Shown: positions 1 to 9,867 of the stretch, in pieces
Numbering within the stretch: position 1 is the first letter of the stretch
How the letters are laid out: every line of letters begins with the position of its first letter
Assembly (NCBI RefSeq): GCF_027941775.1
Contig: NZ_CP115917.1
Span: 1,315,001 to 1,379,000 of the forward strand
Source: Tenacibaculum pacificus
Lineage (GTDB): Bacteria > Bacteroidota > Bacteroidia > Flavobacteriales > Flavobacteriaceae
DNA: 64,000 nt
Direction of reading: 5' to 3'
Translations under genes and position numbers: made by a program
Notes under the pieces: generated by a model
What the model was told of the DNA's origin: nothing
Seen by the model: the letters and a program-made list of their open reading frames with translations, nothing else
Database searches by the model: none

Positions 1-984
<984 letters not shown>

Positions 985-1222
985 ATATTTTAAATAATAT
1001 TAATGAATAAGTTTCAAAAGAATTTAACTTCGTTAGAAGTTGTGGTTATTCTACTCTTATTTACGCTGTCAATTTCAATATTTTCAATGAACCTAGTTTT
1101 CTTTTTAAAAAAAACCAGAGATAAGAATAATCTTATCATTTTTTGTAGAAACGTTAGAATCGAACTAACTGACTTTATATTGTCATTTCCAAATTTTCTT
1201 GATCGTTACGCTTTCTGAAAGC
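985..1222 (-). other. 16S rRNA leader (transcribed spacer)
   Basis: AT-rich region between the predicted transcription start (about 1222) and the mature 16S end. No protein gene is expected; the plus-strand ORF here is antisense to the leader. At 1089-1104 it carries a 16-base word that recurs with one mismatch at 6618-6633 in the leader of the rtcB2 unit. Confidence 0.6.
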
Positions 1223-1227
1223 GGTTG

Positions 1228-1256
1228 CAAATATACATTCTTTTATCGGTTGCAAA
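1228..1256 (-). promoter_or_regulatory. rRNA operon promoter (Bacteroidota type)
   Basis: On the minus strand a -33 TTTG (1256-1253) and a -7 TATATTTG (1235-1228) are separated by 17 bases, matching the Bacteroidota primary-sigma consensus TTTG / TAnnTTTG. Transcription should start near 1222 and run into 16S. A second perfect -7 box, TATATTTG, lies upstream at 1349-1342 without a clear -33, so tandem promoters are possible. Confidence 0.7.
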
Positions 1257-1490
1257 CAAGTTAAACTTAACTTATTTTTAAATAATTTAAAAACGGCATC
1301 TAAATGAACTACCTACACTAAAACAACCTATTAACGAGCTACAAATATAAGACTCTTTTCTGTATTTTTAAGCTTTTTTATTCATTAATTTTCAATTAAG
1401 TTAAATAACAACTGATTATCAATTGATTATTTACTTTTTTCTTTAAAAAAAGTATTTAATTATATGTCTGAAATTTAAAAATTAGTACAA

Positions 1491-1587
1491 ATGTCTAGCC
1501 CTGATTGAAGCATTTGTTTGAGCTCTTTTTTATTTTTCTTTTGAAAAAATAAAAAAAGCGAGTGCGGAAAGCAGGAAATTGCTTCAA
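1491..1587 (+). repeat. Dispersed intergenic element, copy A (structured)
   Basis: About 97 bases shared with the inverted copy at 14151-14240. Order of parts: CTAGCCCTG, TTGAAGCA, GAGCTC, an A/T-rich hairpin, GCGAGTGCGGAAAGC, CAGG, TGCTTCAA. TTGAAGCA (1505-1512) is complementary to TGCTTCAA (1580-1587), and CCTG (1500-1503) to CAGG (1572-1575). The two pairings cross, so the fold would be a pseudoknot around the central hairpin. Similar sequences are, from memory, common between genes in Flavobacteriia. Confidence 0.65.
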
Positions 1588-1605
1588 AAATTTTTATAAA
1601 CTTAA

Positions 1606-3612
1606 TTAAATCACTCGTTCATCAGCTTTATAAGCACCACGCCTGTGTAAAATCCATTGTGCTTCATCCAATGGATTTACACCTTTATAATCTCGGATTG
1701 CACCTTGATTTTTAGGACAAGCATCATAACCGTAAAACTGCAAACGCAAACGTAATTTTCCGCTAGATATCGTATTTAACTTGATACTAAAATCCAACGA
1801 AGTAGCTACAGGAATTTTTCCTTTGAGACTAAAAACATCACCTGTAAATTTTGGCGTATCAAAAGTAGCTCTTCTAGTACTTAATTCAGATGCTACTTTT
1901 CCTAATAGCGCTTCATTCGCTTTTATTTCAAAACTTAAAATTGGCTCTAGTAAATGTGTACCTCCTTTTTTTAAACCTTGCATAATTCCCATAGGAGTTG
2001 CTAAATTAAAATCACCCGGGCGAGAATGGATATTATGATCCTCACCTTTTATTAAAGTTATTTTCACATCAGTAACCTCCCACCCTAAAATTCCTTGTGC
2101 CAATGCTTTTGGAATGGTACGTTCTATTTCATTTTGATATTTAATATGTACATCGTTTTGAGAAACTATAGAACTATAATTAATCCCCGAATTTAACGGA
2201 GCAGGTTCAATTAAAAAAGTCATAATTGCCCAACAAGGTTTTGGCATCCAATAACGAATATACCCTTCAGCCTTTTTACTAATCGTTTCTTTATAGACTA
2301 CCTGTGGCTCGGTAAAAGTTGCAACAATATCAAAACGTTCTTTTAAAACATGAGATAATATTTCAATTTGCATTTGTCCCATTAATAATAACTGTAATTC
2401 TTTTTCAGCACGAAACCATTTAAAATTTAAAGAAGGGTCTTCTCTATCTAATTGTTCTAAGGCTTTTGCTAAGTCATTATAATCCGCATTATTTTCAGGG
2501 ATAACCTCGACAGTAAGTACAGGAATATGTAATTGAGGAAGTATAGGAATTCCATCAGGACTTCCTAAAACATCGCCTGCTTTTGTTCCTAAAACACCTG
2601 TAATAACGCCAATATCACCAGCAGATAAGATAATGTTATCAACATACTTTGTTTCTGATAATTGCTTAGTCTGATTTATTTTAGTTTCTAATTGCTGTGT
2701 ATGATTATATACCGTAATTTTAGATGATAATTCTCCTGAAAACACTTTTACATGTGCCATCATACCAAAAACTTTATGATGTTCTAATTTAAAAACATAT
2801 GCCGAAAGGTCTTTTGTTTTATTTATTTTAGAAGTAGGGCAAAAAGCAATAAGTCCATCTAATAATTCTGTAACACCAATATTATTTTTTGCAATTCCTG
2901 TATAAATAGGCGTAATTTTAGTATCAATAGTTAATTTACGGATACTTTTCAAATACCTTTCATCAGTAATAACTTCTGAATTTAAAAAGGATTCTAACAG
3001 TTCCTCTTCAAAATCTAATAAATGTTCTATTGTTTTCTCTCTAACCTCATCAATTTCAGAATCTGGTTCATTAACTTCATTAATAGGATTAAAAACAGAT
3101 ACAATATTAGCATTCGGAAGACCATCATTTTCAGAAGCATATAAAACTACAGGTTTTGCTTTTAAATCGGTTTCCAACTGTTTAATTACCGATTCTGTAT
3201 CAGCTCCTTGTCTATCTATTTTATTGATAAAAATAAAAGTTGGTATTTGTAGTTCTTTTAATGAATCCCAAATATTCAATGTATGAGCTTGCACACCTTC
3301 TACAGCTGAAACAAGTAATATAACAGCATCAACCACACATAAAGCACGTTCTACTTCACTTGAAAAATCAACGTGCCCTGGTGTATCTATTAAATTTATT
3401 TTGGTATTTTTCCAATCAAACGACGTTGCTGCTGCTTTTATAGAAATACCACGTTCTTTTTCAATATCTAAGCTATCAGTACTTGTTGAACCTTTATCTA
3501 CACTTCCAAGAGTTCTAATTGCTCCTGAATTATATAAAAAATGTTCTGTTAAGGTTGTTTTACCTGCATCCACGTGCGCCAAAACTCCAATATTTATAGT
3601 TGGTTTATTCAT
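1606..3612 (-). CDS. Tet(M/Q)-like ribosomal protection GTPase (EF-G family)
   Basis: A 668-residue translational GTPase resembling ribosomal protection proteins more than housekeeping EF-G; Tet(M)/Tet(Q) are about 640-657 residues. The G domain shows AHVDAGKT (residues 12-19), DTPGH (76-80) and NKID (130-133), followed by EF-G-like domains II-V. Such proteins bind the ribosomal A site in place of EF-G. It is the last gene of the rtcB2 - prfH - TPR unit, about 70 bases after the corrected end of the TPR gene and with no promoter motif seen between. I infer a role in clearing or recycling ribosomes handled by PrfH/RtcB2. Tetracycline resistance is possible but is not shown by the sequence. ATG start at 3612. 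Confidence 0.8.
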   Translation of the reverse strand: MNKPTINIGVLAHVDAGKTTLTEHFLYNSGAIRTLGSVDKGSTSTDSLDIEKERGISIKAAATSFDWKNTKINLIDTPGHVDFSSEVERALCVVDAVILLVSAVEGVQAHTLNIWDSLKELQIPTFIFINKIDRQGADTESVIKQLETDLKAKPVVLYASENDGLPNANIVSVFNPINEVNEPDSEIDEVREKTIEHLLDFEEELLESFLNSEVITDERYLKSIRKLTIDTKITPIYTGIAKNNIGVTELLDGLIAFCPTSKINKTKDLSAYVFKLEHHKVFGMMAHVKVFSGELSSKITVYNHTQQLETKINQTKQLSETKYVDNIILSAGDIGVITGVLGTKAGDVLGSPDGIPILPQLHIPVLTVEVIPENNADYNDLAKALEQLDREDPSLNFKWFRAEKELQLLLMGQMQIEILSHVLKERFDIVATFTEPQVVYKETISKKAEGYIRYWMPKPCWAIMTFLIEPAPLNSGINYSSIVSQNDVHIKYQNEIERTIPKALAQGILGWEVTDVKITLIKGEDHNIHSRPGDFNLATPMGIMQGLKKGGTHLLEPILSFEIKANEALLGKVASELSTRRATFDTPKFTGDVFSLKGKIPVATSLDFSIKLNTISSGKLRLRLQFYGYDACPKNQGAIRDYKGVNPLDEAQWILHRRGAYKADERVI

Positions 3613-3754
3613 TAAATTTGATGTAATTTTTAAAAAGCACTTATTATTTTAGTTTCATAATACCTAAAACTATTTTTTAATTATTCCGATTGTGCTTCAT
3701 TTTTATCTTCTATAATTTTCTCTGTTATTTTTGATGTTTCTTTTTTAACAGATT

Positions 3755-4246
3755 TTATTTTCTTTTTTTAGGCATCTTATCTTTAATACGTTTTTTTTGT
3801 TCGGTAATTATTTCCATAAAAGCTGTATTAAAAGTATGCTCTTTAGCTTCTTTGATAAAGTACAATGCCTTTTTATACTTTTTTAATTTTTCATACAATA
3901 CTGATTTTTTGCTATATAAAACCGCCTTATCAGCACCTTTTACAGTTAACGCAAAATCTATAAAATCTTCAGCTTCTTTCATATCTTCATTCCATAATAA
4001 AGCATTTATAAAATGCTCATAGACTTCAAAAGCATTTATTTTAATCGCTAATACTTGTTTAAAATATAAAATACCTTCTGTATAATCATATAATTTTTCA
4101 CTATATACACGTCCCATTAACGTTAATGCCATTGTGTTTTCAGCATCATAAGACAAGGCATAATTTAAAGCCACTACGGTTTCTTCCGTATCGTAATGAA
4201 AAGAATCTAATGCTTTAAAAACGTAGTTATTTGGTACTGTTCCCAT
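3755..4246 (-). CDS. Tetratricopeptide-repeat protein
   Basis: 163 residues as read, all-helical with TPR-like pairs (for example YDYTEGILYFKQVLAI and KKYKKALYFIKEAKEH). It resembles a small flavobacterial TPR family with a basic, lysine-rich tail. The tail ends at MPKKRK just after a 7-A tract (3763-3769). Adding one A continues the frame through a Lys/Glu-rich stretch to a stop at 3681-3683, which looks like the true C-terminus. It sits between prfH and the ribosomal GTPase, so it is probably co-transcribed. No signal peptide; cytoplasmic. Its partner is unknown; a scaffold role is inference only. Confidence 0.7.
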   Translation of the reverse strand: MGTVPNNYVFKALDSFHYDTEETVVALNYALSYDAENTMALTLMGRVYSEKLYDYTEGILYFKQVLAIKINAFEVYEHFINALLWNEDMKEAEDFIDFALTVKGADKAVLYSKKSVLYEKLKKYKKALYFIKEAKEHTFNTAFMEIITEQKKRIKDKMPKKRK

Positions 4247-4320
4247 TTTATTTCTTATTTATGTTCATTCAAGTAAAAAATTCAATTGAAAAAATATCAC
4301 TCAAACGAACACTTATTTAA

Positions 4321-5011
4321 TTATTCTAATTGTTTTCGTAATTCAGTTTTTAATTGATTTCTTTTTGATTTAAAAGATGCTTCTTTTTTTGATTTTTAAA
4401 ATCAACACCTGCAAAGATACGCACAGGATTCCCTCTTTCTAAATCTAAATGATTTTTCCATGCGATTTTTACAGCAGATTTTAATTCAATTGTGCTATGC
4501 TCTTTAATTTTCTCTTTTAATCGTTCAATTGCTATTTTTTTATTTTGATGTTGTGAACGACTATCCATTACCAAAACCTGAATACCACTTGGTATATGTT
4601 TTGCTCTTATAGCAGAACTTACTTTGTTTACGTGTTGTCCACCTGCACCTGAACTTCTAATTGCTTGAAATTTAATTTCAGTATCAATAATTTTTTTTGC
4701 TGATACTCCTCTAATTCGTAACAACCAATAAACCAATTTTTACGTTTATGAAATTTTCTAATTGTAGATGTTCCAACCCATTGAATAGTTCCTAACCAAT
4801 CTTTTAAAAATACGGAAAGTTCTTTTCCTTTAATTTCGATACTTACTGATTGTACAGTACCGTTTTCAATACCATCCTCTTTATGAAGAATTTGATACGT
4901 ACATTTAGTACTCATCAACTCTTTTAAAAACATTTTTAATACTTTTGCAACTACCCATGCACATTCAGCAGGACCTTTTGCAGCAGTAAATTGTATTATT
5001 TTTGTGTCCAT
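4321..5011 (-). pseudogene. prfH: Peptide chain release factor H (PrfH), frame broken twice at A-tracts
   Basis: PrfH is a class-I release-factor-like protein that hydrolyses peptidyl-tRNA on ribosomes with cleaved 16S rRNA, so that the partner RtcB can reseal the rRNA. The first frame (5011-4628) carries the PrfH N-terminus ([25 protein letters not shown]). The second (to 4350) carries [12 protein letters not shown], with the catalytic GGQ, and SRSQHQNKK. They join if one A is added to the 8-A tract at 4691-4698, or by a -1 slip on A AAA AAA. A second one-A shortfall at the 7-A tract 4384-4390 cuts the tail; correcting it gives a basic tail (FKSKRNQLK) ending at 4321-4323. The ATG is one base after the rtcB2 stop, so translational coupling is likely. 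Programmed frameshift, pseudogene and sequencing error are all open. Confidence 0.85.
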
Positions 5012-5012
5012 A

Positions 5013-6404
5013 TTATTTATCCATTCTTACAATTTTCGGTGTAAATGTTCCTAACACCTCAACTAATTCTTGTTGATTATTCATTACTTTTTCAATATTT
5101 TTGTACGCCATCGGTGCTTCATCAACTCCGCCACCAATAAGACTCACTCCATTATTTTTCAACTGTTGCTTCACCTCGCTTTTTGTAAATTTCTCTTTAC
5201 ACTTTCTACGAGAAAACAAACGCCCTGCACCATGAGAAGCCGAATTTAAACTTTCACTATTTCCTAAACCTCTAACGATATAACCTGGTGCAGTCATCGA
5301 ACCAGGAATAATTCCTAATTGTCCTTTATTTGCAGGAGTAGCTCCTTTTCTATGCACAATTAATTCCTGTCCATTTATTTGTTCTTTCCATGCAAAATTA
5401 TGATGATTTTCAATTGTAGCAATCGCCTTTGCTCCTAACAACTTTGCGATACGCTTATGAATATTATCATGACACGCTTTCGCATAATCACCCGCTAAAT
5501 TCATTGCCAACCAATACTCTTGCCCATCGTGTGTATTTAAATCTAACCAAGCTAAATGTTGCACATTTTTTGGTAATGGACATTGCTTTGTGGCTAAATA
5601 TGTATAGTGTTTTGCGATATTTGCGCCTAAACCACGGCTTCCACTATGCGTTAATAAACCAACATATTCGCCAAGCGGTAAACCGAAATTATTTTTTTCA
5701 TCTGTAATTGTTACAATTCCAAATTCTACAAAATGATTTCCTCCTCCCGAAGTTCCTAATTGTTTGTATGCTTTATTTTTTAAGCGTTTTAAAAGCGGAA
5801 TATCCTGAAATTCTGAACGTTCAAATATTTCGTGATCATGTTTTGTATTATGAGTTTCATACATTCCGAATTTTGTATGTTCAGATAATATATTTTCTAA
5901 CTGATGTACTTTTCCTTTTAAGTACGAAGCCTTTACAGGATATACCGTTAAACACATTCTACAACCAATATCTACGCCAACGCCATACGGAATTACAGCA
6001 TTTTCTGTAGCTAAAACTCCACCGATAGGCAAACCATAACCAGCATGTGCATCGGGCATTAAAGCACCTTGTACAGCTATTGGTAATTTTAAAGCATCAT
6101 ATAATTGATATTTTGCAAGCTCATCAATTTCATTTTCACCGTAAATAGAAAAAGGCGCTCGGGTATTTTTTAGTTGATGAAATTTTACATCAACAGGTTT
6201 TATTAATCCTTCTACCACTTTTCCCCAAATTGCATTTCCTTGAAATTTTTCAGGCGATAAAAGCACCTCCTTAGCTTCTTCTAAAATACGTTCTTTCTTT
6301 TCTTTTTTACGATATCTATTTATTTGACCTAATGCAATGTTGATACTATTATTCTTTGGAAAGCCTAATTTTATAAGGTCTTTTCCTTTTAACTTATTTC
6401 CCAT
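5013..6404 (-). CDS. rtcB2: RtcB-type RNA ligase, PrfH-associated (RtcB2)
   Basis: 463-residue RtcB ligase, which joins 2',3'-cyclic phosphate and 5'-OH RNA ends using GTP and Mn2+. All family motifs are intact: DIGCRM (residues 145-150), GTSGGGNH (217-224), HSGSRG (253-258), ENHHNF (332-337), HRKGAT (351-356) and SHGAGR (390-395) with the guanylylated His391. The gene ends one base before prfH. The fused or adjacent RtcB2-PrfH pair is known to repair 16S rRNA cut in the decoding centre by ribotoxins. The 5' leader is about 360 bases and contains an intrinsic terminator (6523-6554), which suggests conditional expression. Confidence 0.92.
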   Translation of the reverse strand: MGNKLKGKDLIKLGFPKNNSINIALGQINRYRKKEKKERILEEAKEVLLSPEKFQGNAIWGKVVEGLIKPVDVKFHQLKNTRAPFSIYGENEIDELAKYQLYDALKLPIAVQGALMPDAHAGYGLPIGGVLATENAVIPYGVGVDIGCRMCLTVYPVKASYLKGKVHQLENILSEHTKFGMYETHNTKHDHEIFERSEFQDIPLLKRLKNKAYKQLGTSGGGNHFVEFGIVTITDEKNNFGLPLGEYVGLLTHSGSRGLGANIAKHYTYLATKQCPLPKNVQHLAWLDLNTHDGQEYWLAMNLAGDYAKACHDNIHKRIAKLLGAKAIATIENHHNFAWKEQINGQELIVHRKGATPANKGQLGIIPGSMTAPGYIVRGLGNSESLNSASHGAGRLFSRRKCKEKFTKSEVKQQLKNNGVSLIGGGVDEAPMAYKNIEKVMNNQQELVEVLGTFTPKIVRMDK

Positions 6405-6522
6405 TATTTAATTTTGAGATGTTTTTATTTAGAATTCAACTTTTGGTTGATTTCTTTAATAGTTTTCTATTTTTAATAGAAATATAAACTTCGAAAAATC
6501 TCTAGGAAATAAACTCCATAAA

Positions 6523-6554
6523 AAAAGTCCGAAATTTTTAAACTTCGGACTTTT
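6523..6554 (-). terminator. Intrinsic terminator inside the rtcB2 leader
   Basis: On the minus strand AAAAGTCCGAA pairs with TTCGGACTTTT, an 11-bp stem with a short AT loop, followed by a run of Ts. It lies between the promoter at 6768-6799 and the rtcB2 start. It must either end a short RNA of about 240 nt or act as an attenuator for rtcB2-prfH. Confidence 0.75.
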
Positions 6555-6574
6555 CATATATATAATAGTATTTG

Positions 6575-6664
6575 CTATTTATAACAGTGAAGAAAGTCGC
6601 GAAGTAAACAAGAAAAAGAACCTAGTTCTCTTTGTATGTTTTTATTTTTTGAATATTTAAACAT
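6575..6664 (-). CDS. Possible 29-residue leader peptide upstream of rtcB2
   Basis: ATG at 6664 and TAG at 6577-6575 on the minus strand. The reading frame begins MFKYSKNKN and ends CLLRDFLHCYK. It lies about 100 bases after the predicted transcription start and ends about 20 bases before the terminator stem. The codons for LLRDF overlap the segment that can pair with the 5' arm of the terminator. Coding status is uncertain: there is no homologue I recognise and the length alone is not significant. The claim rests on its place in the leader. Confidence 0.35.
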   Translation of the reverse strand: MFKYSKNKNIQRELGSFSCLLRDFLHCYK

Positions 6665-6767
6665 TGTACTTCGTTTTTTTAATATTAAAACCTCTCGTTG
6701 GTAAATCATTAGTTAACGATTCCTAAAAGTTTTATTTCAATATTTATTTTGTTGCATAATTGCGGTA

Positions 6768-6799
6768 CAAACTTATAATGATTTTTTGAATCACACAAA
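6768..6799 (-). promoter_or_regulatory. Promoter for the rtcB2-prfH unit
   Basis: Minus-strand TTTG (6799-6796), 20-base spacer, TAAGTTTG (6775-6768): a full match to the Bacteroidota consensus. The start of transcription is expected near 6762, giving a long leader before rtcB2. Confidence 0.6.
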
Positions 6800-6978
6800 T
6801 AAAAATAAATATTATTTACCTGTAAATCAACCAATTAAACACAAGTAAATTAAAATCAAACACTAGTTTCCCTCTCCACTTTTTGCAGATTATTTAATAG
6901 ACTGATACCTTGTTATGTATGTTTTTACTAGACTATTTTAAAAGAAGAAATTCAGGATAAAATTTTCCATAAAAAAAA

Positions 6979-7002
6979 CGTCCAAAAAATTAATTTTGGA
7001 CG
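6979..7002 (-). terminator. Terminator of the S24-like gene
   Basis: CGTCCAAAA and TTTTGGACG form a 9-bp stem. On the minus strand it is followed by eight Ts (6978-6971). It lies downstream of the small gene 7166-7462. Confidence 0.75.
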
Positions 7003-7165
7003 CTTTTACTATTATTTAAAAGTTATATACCTAAAACATCAACTTAAAAAGTCGCAGTTTAGCGCCCGATTTATGTGATTTGAATAAGTTCATAGGTTTA
7101 GTTTTTTTATTATTTTTATTTATAAAATATAAAAGAGCATTTTACTGCCCTGTTTTTTTAATGTT

Positions 7166-7462
7166 TTATGACATTGTTAGTATTGCTACTACTTTTCCAT
7201 ATACATTTTTAGTCCATCCATTTATTCCTCCACGATTATTCCCTATTTGTAAACCTCTTTTATCATTTTTACCTTTTACAAGATGTGTAAAGCAGTTTCC
7301 ACGAACTTTACAATAAACAATATCTCCAACTTCGCAGGCTTCCCAATTGATGGGTTGCAATTTTACGGGTTGTTTCGATTTTAATAGCGGTAACATAGAA
7401 TTACCAGGTTCTTTTGAAATAATGGTTTCACCAGCGTTTAATTTCTGAATTTTCCAATTCAT
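7166..7462 (-). CDS. Small S24/S26 (LexA/signal-peptidase-like) domain protein
   Basis: 98 residues. GNSMLPLLKS (about residues 21-30) matches the serine box of the S24/S26 fold, and EVGDIVYCKVRGN and IGNNRGGINGW match later beta-strands of the fold. There is no DNA-binding domain and no membrane segment, so it is neither a full LexA-like repressor nor a signal peptidase. Whether it is catalytic is unclear; I do not see a convincing catalytic lysine. It has its own promoter and terminator between the two rtcB genes, so the placement suggests a link to RNA repair, but its function is unknown. Confidence 0.7.
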   Translation of the reverse strand: MNWKIQKLNAGETIISKEPGNSMLPLLKSKQPVKLQPINWEACEVGDIVYCKVRGNCFTHLVKGKNDKRGLQIGNNRGGINGWTKNVYGKVVAILTMS

Positions 7463-7549
7463 ATTTTTATATTTTATAAATTATGTAACTCAAAATTGAA
7501 TTACATATCTCATAATATAAAAAGAACCTTTTTTTATAATGAACTACTG

Positions 7550-7582
7550 CAAAGATGCGATAATTAACCTATTACCTCCAAA
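7550..7582 (-). promoter_or_regulatory. Probable promoter of the S24-like gene
   Basis: Minus-strand TTTG (7582-7579), 21-base spacer, CATCTTTG (7557-7550), one base off the TAnnTTTG consensus. The predicted start lies about 85 bases before the ATG at 7462. Confidence 0.4.
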
Positions 7583-7642
7583 TTTAATTTTTAAGCGTTA
7601 AAAAAAAATTAATAAATTACCTGCCTCTGTACGGGATATGAT

Positions 7643-9016
<1,374 letters not shown>

Positions 9017-9102
9017 TTATTTATTTTGATATTATTCAAATCAACTGATTTATATTCTTTTTATATCTTTTTCTTAACAACACTGCAAATGTTACACACA
9101 AA

Positions 9103-9121
9103 TGCGCATTCTTTTTGCGCA
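9103..9121. promoter_or_regulatory. Candidate operator: TGCGCA-N7-TGCGCA
   Basis: Two copies of the self-complementary hexamer TGCGCA (9103-9108 and 9116-9121), 13 bases apart. They form a palindrome in an otherwise very AT-rich gap between the divergent rtcB1 and HD genes. A site of this kind would suit a dimeric regulator such as the WYL protein encoded nearby; this is inference. Confidence 0.35.
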
Positions 9122-9172
9122 GTAAATATTATTTGCTATTTTTATTGAATATTTTTATATAAATTTTATAAA

Positions 9173-9808
9173 ATGGACTTAAAACAACGATTTTATCAGC
9201 TTGTTAACAGTTATACAAAAAATCAAGATTTAATTAATAATTTATGGAGTGCTATTTATTCGGTATGCCGAAAAACATAGAACGTATCATAACTTAAACC
9301 ATATTACCGAAATTTTTAAAGCTTTTGATACTTACAAATCAAAATTAGAACATCCTGACATTATTGCTTTTTCAATTTTTTATCATGATATTATTTACTG
9401 TGTTTATAAAAAAGATAATGAAGAAAAAAGTGCGCTTTTTGCCTTGCAAGAATTAGCATCGTTAAATTTTTCATTAAATACTTCTCTATATAATAATGAT
9501 ACTTTTTTAAATGATATAAAAAATCAGATTATAGCTACAAAAACACATACAGCATTAAATTATGATACAAAATGGCTCATTGATTTTGATTTAGAAATAT
9601 TAGGGAAATCTTCAGAAATATATAAAAATTACAAAAAAAAATTAGAGAAGAATATAAATTAATACCAACTATATTATATAAACAGGGACGAAAAAAAGTA
9701 TTGCAACATTTTATTGACAAACCTTTTATATATAGTACAGACACCTTTAGAAACTTATATGAAAAACAGGCAAAATTAAATTTAAGTAATGAATTACAAT
9801 CATTGTAA
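9173..9808 (+). pseudogene. HD-superfamily hydrolase gene, frame broken
   Basis: The product resembles small predicted metal-dependent HD phosphohydrolases: EKHRTYHNLNHI carries the first histidines, FSIFYHDIIY the HD pair, and IDFDLEILG follows. An N-terminal piece starts at ATG 9173 (MDLKQRFYQLV) but is out of frame with the body from about 9249. The body then stops at 9662 after a 9-A tract (9633-9641); one more A restores the tail (IREEYKLIP to a stop at 9808). Two separate lesions, the first not in a homopolymer, favour real decay, though errors cannot be excluded. It precedes the WYL gene by 59 bases. Confidence 0.65.
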
Positions 9809-9867
9809 ATTAATACGTTGACAAAAATCATCTTTAAAAATAAATTCAGAAAAAATAACAATAAAAA

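Noticed and set aside
1003..1218. 71-residue plus-strand ORF
   Set aside because: It lies antisense to the 16S leader between the rRNA promoter and the mature 5' end, has no homologue I recognise and is explained by AT-rich composition.
1606..3612. Acquired tetracycline resistance gene
   Set aside because: It is only Tet(M/Q)-like, is embedded in a ribosome-repair unit with the same base composition, and shows no sign of a resistance transposon. Resistance is possible but unsupported.
7080..7316. 78-residue plus-strand ORF over the S24-like gene
   Set aside because: It is the shadow of the minus-strand gene 7166-7462, which has a recognisable fold, promoter and terminator.
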